Assembly: GCF_002091755.1 (NCBI RefSeq)
Contig: NZ_BDAI01000001.1
Coordinates: forward strand, 992,001-1,056,000
DNA from: Pseudomonas nitroreducens NBRC 12694
GTDB taxonomy: Bacteria; Pseudomonadota; Gammaproteobacteria; Pseudomonadales; Pseudomonadaceae
Direction: 5' to 3'
DNA length: 64,000 bases
In this document: positions 59,136 to 64,000 of the stretch, in pieces
Layout of the letters: each line of letters starts with the position of its first letter
Position numbering within the stretch: the first letter of the stretch is position 1
Notes under the pieces: generated by a model
What the model was told of the DNA's origin: nothing
The model's database searches: none
The model's input: the letters and a program-made list of their open reading frames with translations, nothing else
Program-made: the position numbers and the translations under genes

Positions 59136-59567
59136 TCAGGCGCTGGCGCTGAGCATCGAGCCGGCGCCACTGCCACCAGCCCTGCGGATCGCCTCGGCCA
59201 ACGCCGCGGCGGTCTGCTGCATGGCCGCACTGGTACTGGCGATGCGGCTCTGCACGGCCATCAGCGCCGCGGTGCGCTCGGCATCCGAGGAATAGTGATG
59301 CTTCTGTGCGTCGGCCAGCTCCCGCTGCTCCTGCTGCAACTGCTTCTGCAATTCCTTCAGGCGCTTCTGTAATTGCTCAACGGTGGTGCTGGCCTTGCCG
59401 GAACTGGCGGAGCTGCTGCTCTTCTCGCTTTGCGCCGCTCCGCCGGCCTGCAGACGAGGGCTGCCGGAGCTTTCATTGGCGCTGTCGGCCTGCGTACCCG
59501 CGGCGGTGGTGGCAACGCGTAGCTGACTGGCGAAAGCCTGGTTCGCCGAGGTAATCGAAAGGCTCAT
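59136..59567 (-). CDS. FlxA-like coiled-coil protein
   Basis: 143 residues, no signal peptide. A Ser/Ala/Gly-rich, probably disordered first half is followed by a coiled coil (about 62-92, EQLQKRLKELQKQLQQEQRE) and an Ala-rich helix to the end. The pattern resembles the FlxA-like family, small proteins of unknown function sometimes linked to flagella. No flagellar genes are nearby, so the label is only a family resemblance. The start is followed by MSLSITSANQAFASQLRVA, a motif seen in many Pseudomonas coiled-coil proteins. Confidence 0.6.
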   Translation of the reverse strand: MSLSITSANQAFASQLRVATTAAGTQADSANESSGSPRLQAGGAAQSEKSSSSASSGKASTTVEQLQKRLKELQKQLQQEQRELADAQKHHYSSDAERTAALMAVQSRIASTSAAMQQTAAALAEAIRRAGGSGAGSMLSASA

Positions 59568-59691
59568 GCCGGATGTCCTTTGTACCGGGAATTCAGCCGC
59601 TCTATCGGCTGCGGCCGGAAAATCTTGAAAGCGCCTTCGCAGGGCTGGGCAAAGGCCCTAGGATAGGCGGCCTTATTTCCAGCCCGCCGCC

Positions 59692-60174
59692 ATGGACAAG
59701 AAACGCGCCTACCAACTGATCCTCGCCCGCCTCGCCGAAGACTTGGAGGTCGCCGTGCGCGCCGCCCAGACGGCCCACGAGACCGCGACCCACGAGGAAA
59801 ACATCGCCGAGAACAAGTACGACACACTCGGTCTGGAAGCGGCCTACCTCGCTGCCGGCCAATCACGGCGCGTGGAAGAGATCCGACAGGCCCTGTCGCT
59901 GTTCGAGAACCTTCAATTGCGCGATTTCGACGAGGAACAGGGCATCCAGACCAGCGCCCTGGTGCAACTGATCAACGAGCGCGACCAGCAGCGCTGGGTA
60001 TTCCTCGGCCCGGACGGAGCCGGCCTCAAGGTGCAGCACGAAGGCACCGAAATCCTGGTCATCACCACCCGCGCCCCACTGGGCAGCGCCCTGCTTCAGC
60101 GTCAGCCCGGCGATGAAGTCGAAGTGGGAACCGGCAGCGCACGCCAGCGTTATGAAATCCTCGACGTCTGTTGA
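59692..60174 (+). CDS. GreA/GreB-like transcription factor
   Basis: 160 residues. The N-terminal half is a helical hairpin (about 1-70) with acidic residues in its turn (HETATHEENIAENKYDT), as in the coiled-coil finger of GreA, which reaches the RNA polymerase active site. The C-terminal half has the FKBP-like GreA/B fold, ending ILVITTRAPLGSALLQRQPG, DEVEVGTG. True GreA and GreB are encoded elsewhere in Pseudomonas and match more closely. This is a paralogue whose effect on polymerase is not known. It is monocistronic, with no clear ribosome site beyond a weak GCCGCC. Confidence 0.75.
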   Translation: MDKKRAYQLILARLAEDLEVAVRAAQTAHETATHEENIAENKYDTLGLEAAYLAAGQSRRVEEIRQALSLFENLQLRDFDEEQGIQTSALVQLINERDQQRWVFLGPDGAGLKVQHEGTEILVITTRAPLGSALLQRQPGDEVEVGTGSARQRYEILDVC

Positions 60175-60307
60175 CGCTTGCGCCCTGCAAGGCAGCAGTC
60201 GAGCGCATTGATGAAAAATCTGAGCGGAACAGACAATACCCGGCACGCGGACTGACGCAGACTAAGCTTCAAGGCCACACCCACTCCCGGCCTCAAGGAG
60301 AAGCATC

Positions 60308-60655
60308 ATGCTGTTCAACTGGTCCGAGTACGTCCCCGCCGTGAAAAAAGCCTTCGGCGCCCTGGGCAAGAAACACCCGAAAATGATCGCCGCCTACCAG
60401 GCCCTGGAAGCCGCCGCCGCTGACGGCGACGCCCTGGATGCCAAGACCCGCGAACTGATTGCCATCGCCGTGGCCATCACAACCCGCTGCGACGGCTGCA
60501 TCGGCGTCCACGCCGAGGCTGCCCGCAAGGCTGGCGCCACCGAAGCCGAGATCGCCCAGACCCTGGCCACCGCCATCTCGCTCAATGCCGGCGCCGCCTA
60601 CATCTACTCCCTGCGCGCCCTCGAAGCCTACGAGTCCGCCGCCGCTCCGAAATGA
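60308..60655 (+). CDS. AhpD-like (carboxymuconolactone decarboxylase family) protein
   Basis: 115 residues. The AhpD-type redox motif CDGCIGVHAEAA gives Cys61, Cys64 and His68; the flanking AKTRELIAIAVAI is a family hallmark. Such proteins act as alkylhydroperoxidases or disulfide reductases; the decarboxylase name is historical. CAAGGAGAAGCATC places a ribosome site 6 bp before the ATG. It is monocistronic and is followed by a strong hairpin. Confidence 0.88.
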   Translation: MLFNWSEYVPAVKKAFGALGKKHPKMIAAYQALEAAAADGDALDAKTRELIAIAVAITTRCDGCIGVHAEAARKAGATEAEIAQTLATAISLNAGAAYIYSLRALEAYESAAAPK

Positions 60656-60663
60656 GCCCTGCA

Positions 60664-60697
60664 CCCGCGGCGCTTCGGCGCCGCGGGCCTGCCTCTT
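60664..60697 (+). terminator. Terminator-like hairpin after the AhpD-like gene
   Basis: A perfect 10-bp GC stem with a TTCG loop (60664-60687), followed by CCTGCCTCTTTCC, starts 9 bp past the stop. The T tract is poor. Confidence 0.6.
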
Positions 60698-60754
60698 TCC
60701 CTTGAGGGGTGCGATGGGTTATCTGTGCTGCTCAGCCAACCAAAGCCGCTGCCC

Positions 60755-61123
60755 ATGCCCCAGCCTACCCTCAGCTTCTGGAAACTCACCCTGGCCATCG
60801 CCGTCGGCACCTGGCTCGGCTGCCTGGCCGTCGCCGCCACCGCGTGGCTGGTTTGGCGTAACATTCCGCTCGCTCTCGCACCTCACCTCGCCCCACCATC
60901 AACGGCAACGTCCACGGCGCCCCCACCAACCCGCAGCAACGAAGAAATGTTCCAGCAATACCTGCAACGCCAGCAGGCCCTGCAGGAGCAGCAGAATCGT
61001 CAGGTAGAGAAATCGGAGCAGGAAAAACGCTTCAACAGCGCGCCATGCCAATTCTGGCTGCAGCAGTATCAAGCGGATCCGACGCAGAAGAATCGAGAGA
61101 AGATGGATGGGTATTGCGGGTGA
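60755..61123 (+). CDS. Single-pass membrane protein of unknown function
   Basis: 122 residues from ATG 60755. One helix (about 11-34, LAIAVGTWLGCLAVAATAWL) is followed by a Pro/Thr-rich spacer and a charged, probably coiled region (about 62-90, EMFQQYLQRQQALQEQQNRQ). Two Cys near the end (APCQFWLQQY and GYCG) could form a disulfide if the tail is periplasmic. I do not recognise a family. No clear ribosome site precedes the ATG; an in-frame upstream frame begins 30 bp earlier. Confidence 0.6.
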   Translation: MPQPTLSFWKLTLAIAVGTWLGCLAVAATAWLVWRNIPLALAPHLAPPSTATSTAPPPTRSNEEMFQQYLQRQQALQEQQNRQVEKSEQEKRFNSAPCQFWLQQYQADPTQKNREKMDGYCG

Positions 61124-61154
61124 TGGGGATCAGGGTGGAGATTTTCATGACGTA

Positions 61155-61196
61155 GAAAAGACAAAACCCCTGAAACGCTAAGCATTTCAGGGGTTT
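61155..61196 (-). terminator. Terminator of tRNA-Ser
   Basis: A 12-bp stem (61164-61175 with 61185-61196) is followed on the minus strand by TGTCTTTT after GGGGTTT, 14 bp past the tRNA 3' end. Confidence 0.87.
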
Positions 61197-61209
61197 CGGC
61201 CATATGTAA

Positions 61210-61299
61210 TGGCGGAGAGATAGGGATTTGAACCCTAGGAACCATTGCTGGTTCAACGGATTTCGAATCCGTCCCGTTCGACCACTCCGGCATCTCTCC
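61210..61299 (-). tRNA. tRNA-Ser (anticodon CGA)
   Basis: 90 nt with the long variable arm typical of Ser tRNAs (TTGAACCAGCAATGGTTC region). Acceptor GGAGAGA pairs with TCTCTCC, and CCA is encoded. The anticodon loop ATTCGAAAT gives CGA, reading UCG. Confidence 0.96.
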
Positions 61300-61394
61300 G
61301 TGCGGCGCGCATGATACCAGCTTGAAGTCCGAACGCGAAGCTTTGTTTTCGGATTTTTTTGCGTGGTATCAGGCGCTTGCGTGATTTCGCCGGT

Positions 61395-62105
61395 TTACAG
61401 CGGCACGCCCAGGCGGTGGGCCACTTCTTCGTAGGCTTCGATGACGTCGCCCAGCCCCTGGCGGAAGCGGTCCTTGTCCATCTTCTTGCGGGTTTCCTTG
61501 TCCCACAGGCGGCAGCCGTCCGGGCTGAATTCGTCGCCCAGGACGATCTTGCCGTGGAACAGGCCGAACTCGAGCTTGAAGTCCACCAGCAGCAGGCCGG
61601 CGTCGTCGAACAGCTTGCTCAGTACTTCGTTGACCTTGAAGGAGTAGGCCTTCATTTCGGCCAGTTGCTCCAGGGTCGCCCAGCCGAAGGCCTGGACGTG
61701 GGATTCATTGATGAACGGGTCGCCCAGGGCGTCGTTCTTCAGGAAGAGTTCAAAGGTCGGCGGGGTGAGCTGCAGGCCCTCTTCCACGCCCAGGCGGCGC
61801 ACCAGGCTGCCGGCGGCGTAGTTGCGCACCACGCACTCGACCGGGATCATGGCGAGCTTCTTGACCAGTACTTCGTTGTCCGACAGCAGGGCGTCGAACT
61901 GGGTCGGGATGCCGGCGGCTTCGAGCTTCTGCATGATGAAGGCGTTGAACTTGTTGTTCACCATGCCTTTGCGATCAAGCTGCTCGATGCGCTTGCCGTC
62001 GAACGCCGAGGTGTCGTTGCGGAACAGCAGGACGAGGCGGTCGGCGTCATCGGTGGTGTAAACCGACTTGGCCTTGCCGCGATAGAGTTCTTCGCGTTTT
62101 TCCAT
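61395..62105 (-). CDS. purC: Phosphoribosylaminoimidazole-succinocarboxamide synthase PurC
   Basis: 236 residues, the usual bacterial length. SAICAR synthetase motifs are MEKREELYRGKAKSVYTTDD, FRNDTSAFDGKR, VECVVRNYAAGSL and VDFKLEFGLFHGKIVLGDEF, SPDGCRLWD. It joins CAIR and aspartate with ATP in purine synthesis. GGAG lies 7 bp before the ATG. It is downstream of the MBL-hydrolase gene by 29 bp on the same strand, so bamC - MBL - purC can be one transcript, an order common to Pseudomonas. Confidence 0.96.
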   Translation of the reverse strand: MEKREELYRGKAKSVYTTDDADRLVLLFRNDTSAFDGKRIEQLDRKGMVNNKFNAFIMQKLEAAGIPTQFDALLSDNEVLVKKLAMIPVECVVRNYAAGSLVRRLGVEEGLQLTPPTFELFLKNDALGDPFINESHVQAFGWATLEQLAEMKAYSFKVNEVLSKLFDDAGLLLVDFKLEFGLFHGKIVLGDEFSPDGCRLWDKETRKKMDKDRFRQGLGDVIEAYEEVAHRLGVPL

Positions 62106-62134
62106 GATGGGCTCCGCTTGCTTAGGGGGTGGGC

Positions 62135-62893
62135 TCAGGCGATGGTGCGCCAGTCGAGTCCAGAATGCTGATCGGCTACCTGCAGCCAGTCCGGGTCGCA
62201 CCCTAGGGTGTCGACGAAACATTGCCGGGCCAGCTGCGGCGAGTTGTTCTTTTCGCTGAGATGCGCCAGCACGAGGTGCTGCAAGCTTTCCCAGCCCAGC
62301 TGGGCCACCAGTTCGGCGGCCTGCCGGTTGTTCAAATGTCCCCACTGGCCGCCAACACGGGCTTTGAGTGGGTAGGGATACGGACCGCGGGCCAGCATGT
62401 CGGTATCGTGGTTTGCCTCGATGATCAACGCATCGAGGCCACGATAGCATTCCAGCACCTGCGCCGTGGCGGCCCCCAGATCGGTGAGCTGGCCAAAGCG
62501 CTTCCGGCCATCGGAAAACACGTACTGCAGGGGCTCCCGCGCATCGTGGGAGACGCTGACTGCAGTGACTTCCAGGTCTTTCAGTACCAGGCGGTCGCCG
62601 CATCTGAGCAGCCCCGCCGGCGTGACCGGCTTGCGCATTCCCTGCAGGGTGCCGGCGCTGAGATACACGGGTATTCGATGGTGCCGGGCCAGCAGTTCGA
62701 CGCCGTTGATGTGATCGGAATGCTCGTGCGTGACCAGCACCGCGTCCAGCTGCCCGGGCTCTACGCCCAGGCGCGCCAGACGGCGGATGGTTTCACGCAG
62801 CGGGAAACCGCAATCGATCAGTATCCGGGTGTCAGAACTGCTCACCAAGGCCGAATTGCCCCGGCTTCCGCTCCCCAGGACCGCGAAGTGCAT
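62135..62893 (-). CDS. Metallo-beta-lactamase-fold hydrolase (YycJ/WalJ-like)
   Basis: 252 residues. Zinc-binding THEHSDH gives His56, His58, Asp60 and His61. It starts MHFAVLGSGSRGNSALV, the typical first strand of the YycJ/WalJ branch, which has reported 5'-3' exonuclease or nuclease-like activity in some bacteria. The start lies inside bamC: the two genes overlap by 62 bp in different frames. The conserved N-terminus argues that the start is right. It lies between bamC and purC as in other Pseudomonas. Confidence 0.9.
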   Translation of the reverse strand: MHFAVLGSGSRGNSALVSSSDTRILIDCGFPLRETIRRLARLGVEPGQLDAVLVTHEHSDHINGVELLARHHRIPVYLSAGTLQGMRKPVTPAGLLRCGDRLVLKDLEVTAVSVSHDAREPLQYVFSDGRKRFGQLTDLGAATAQVLECYRGLDALIIEANHDTDMLARGPYPYPLKARVGGQWGHLNNRQAAELVAQLGWESLQHLVLAHLSEKNNSPQLARQCFVDTLGCDPDWLQVADQHSGLDWRTIA

Positions 62894-64000
62894 TCCGCAT
62901 ACTCTCCTGGAGTTTCTCCAACACGCCCTGCGCCACGTCAGCCGGTGCGGAAGTGTTGATGTCTTTGTCGACGGTGATCTGGACGGTATTGCTCACGCTG
63001 GTCAGGCGAACCTGGTAGCGCTGGGCCTTGGCGTCTTCCTCTTCCTTGGTCTTCTCGCCACCGCCGAACAGACGGCTGAAGAAGCCAGGCTTGTCTTCGT
63101 CCTTCTTCTTCGCGCCTTCGGCGATGTTGACGTAGTACACGCCCAGGCTGCGGTTGAGGTCGTCGACACGGATGTCGGCACGATCCAGAGCGCGGCCTAC
63201 GCTGACCCAGGCACGGTCGAAGTCGGAGTCGACGGTCAGTACCGGGTTGCCACTGCCGTCCTTGTTCAGCTGGACGGCGCCGGGGGTGTCGTAATCCGAA
63301 TGGGCGGCGAGCAGGGAGACGGAGCCGCCCTTCTCGGCACTGGTGGCCATGCTGGCGATCATCTCGTCGAGCAGCGCAGCATCCAGGCTCGGCACCGCCG
63401 GCTTGGTCGGCCAGTCACCACTGGCGGTGCTGCCGGCCGGGCGGGTTTCGCTCAGCACGTAGACTTCACTGGTGTTGGTCTGCACGCCCGGCTCGATGCG
63501 TACGCGAACGCGCGCTTCGCTGTCGGGTTCAACGCCCGACACGCGGCTGCTCAGTCGACGCGCCAGGGGCGCGGAAAGCTGCGACAGCGGTTGCCAGTTG
63601 GTGCTGAACTCGCCAGTCTGCGGACGCTCGTTGGCGATGGAGAAGCCATTGTCCTGGAAGAACTGGTGGGCGACCGGCCAGACTTCCGCCGGCGGGCGCT
63701 GGGCGACCAGCCAGCGCGAATCACCGCTCTTCTGCAAGCTGAAATCGCTGACTTCACCAGCGCCGGACAGGGGCTGCGGCCGTGGCACTTCGAACTCGCC
63801 TTCCTTCTCGGTGCTGGTGGCGACGTTCATCGGGATCGGCAGCAGCGGGTCGAGCGGCTTGCTCTGCATGCCGTCGGGCACCTTCATCGGTGCCGTTTCG
63901 CGGGCGTTCAAGTAATCGTCGCCACGGTCACGGAAGTAGCCTTCCGGGCCCCACAACCAGCCGCAACCGGAGGTGTTGCCGATAACCAGGGCGAGCGCAG
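62832..64000 (-). CDS. bamC: Outer-membrane assembly lipoprotein BamC (5' end beyond window)
   Basis: The visible frame runs off the window and encodes at least 389 residues. Near the edge is a lipobox (GNTSGC), so the mature N-terminal Cys is the last one encoded before GWLWGPEGYFRDRGDDYLNA. The disordered BamD-binding stretch follows, then two helix-grip domains: VWPVAHQFFQDNGFSIANER, and near 255 DRAWVSVGRALDRADIRVDD. Between and after them are charged linkers. BamC is an accessory lipoprotein of the BAM complex. It overlaps the MBL-hydrolase gene by 62 bp. The gene normally following dapA would lie just outside the window. Confidence 0.92.
   Translation of the reverse strand, partial: ALALVIGNTSGCGWLWGPEGYFRDRGDDYLNARETAPMKVPDGMQSKPLDPLLPIPMNVATSTEKEGEFEVPRPQPLSGAGEVSDFSLQKSGDSRWLVAQRPPAEVWPVAHQFFQDNGFSIANERPQTGEFSTNWQPLSQLSAPLARRLSSRVSGVEPDSEARVRVRIEPGVQTNTSEVYVLSETRPAGSTASGDWPTKPAVPSLDAALLDEMIASMATSAEKGGSVSLLAAHSDYDTPGAVQLNKDGSGNPVLTVDSDFDRAWVSVGRALDRADIRVDDLNRSLGVYYVNIAEGAKKKDEDKPGFFSRLFGGGEKTKEEEDAKAQRYQVRLTSVSNTVQITVDKDINTSAPADVAQGVLEKLQESMRNALRGPGERKPGQFGLGEQF

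Noticed and set aside
1..64000. Insertion sequences, prophage genes, integrases, CRISPR arrays, rRNA
   Set aside because: No transposase, integrase, phage structural gene, regular repeat-spacer array or rRNA-like sequence was seen on either strand.

Overview
The window is an ordinary stretch of high-GC Pseudomonas chromosome. The evidence is the minCDE-rluA-apeB block, the Pseudomonas-type REP sequence, several GTG/TTG starts, and a gene order (DEDDh exonuclease to the CrbS/MxtR kinase) that matches, from memory, the P. aeruginosa PAO1 region around PA3232-PA3271. The REP sequence and the genes beyond the kinase point to a non-aeruginosa relative (nitroreducens/citronellolis-like is an inference). 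I see no insertion sequence, prophage, CRISPR array or rRNA, and no clear frameshifted gene. The first and last genes are cut by the window edges.

Layout. 1-4.1 kb: exonuclease, cNMP/CBS/DUF294 signalling protein, and the yjcH-actP acetate uptake operon. 4.3-12.2 kb: a betaine-type binding protein, small membrane proteins, a membrane-anchored GH17 glucan enzyme, acetyltransferase, an alpha/beta hydrolase paired with a second MlaA-family protein, and a pirin. 12.2-18.6 kb: patatin, lipid A acyltransferase, minCDE, rluA, apeB. 19.1-25.4 kb: a REPIN, then a GntR/UTRA regulator divergent from a six-gene ABC importer operon that also encodes an alkaline-phosphatase-superfamily enzyme and a HAD phosphatase. 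25.5-34.1 kb: quinone oxidoreductase, Prc/AlgO protease, EAL-CBS-GGDEF protein, an Xre/unknown/Sel1 operon, DUF1232, FKBP lipoprotein. 34.3-39.4 kb: tRNA-Asp and tRNA-Val, rdgC, a BASS transporter, a guanidine-II-riboswitch-controlled sugE, a cold-shock gene, and an LplT-Aas-like fusion. 39.6-47.4 kb: TonB receptor with AraC regulator, a GNAT gene, and the hybrid kinase CrbS/MxtR. 47.4-57.2 kb: LysR/DUF606 pair, MerR divergent from a peptidase/EphD-like fusion/di-iron operon, an FAD oxidoreductase, rmuC. 57.2-64 kb: RES-Xre toxin-antitoxin, RcnB-like protein, a GreA/B-like factor, AhpD-like protein, tRNA-Ser, and purC - MBL hydrolase - bamC.

Links between genes. CrbS/MxtR is the sensor known to control acetate use in this genus, and the window also carries actP, a likely target, with a palindrome in its promoter region. 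The GntR/UTRA regulator is flanked by TGGT-N4-ACCA-type operators. The importer plus two phosphatase-type enzymes suggests uptake and dephosphorylation of a phosphoester or phosphonate.

Most unusual points: (1) two intergenic copies, 23.6 kb apart, of a roughly 210-bp element built from paired DnaA-box-like 9-mers plus conserved blocks at matched spacing; (2) the uncharacterised phosphoester/phosphonate importer locus with its operators; (3) a textbook guanidine-II riboswitch before sugE; (4) an EphD-like hydrolase-dehydrogenase fusion in an operon with a PF10118 di-iron protein; (5) a RES toxin with a long N-terminal extension.
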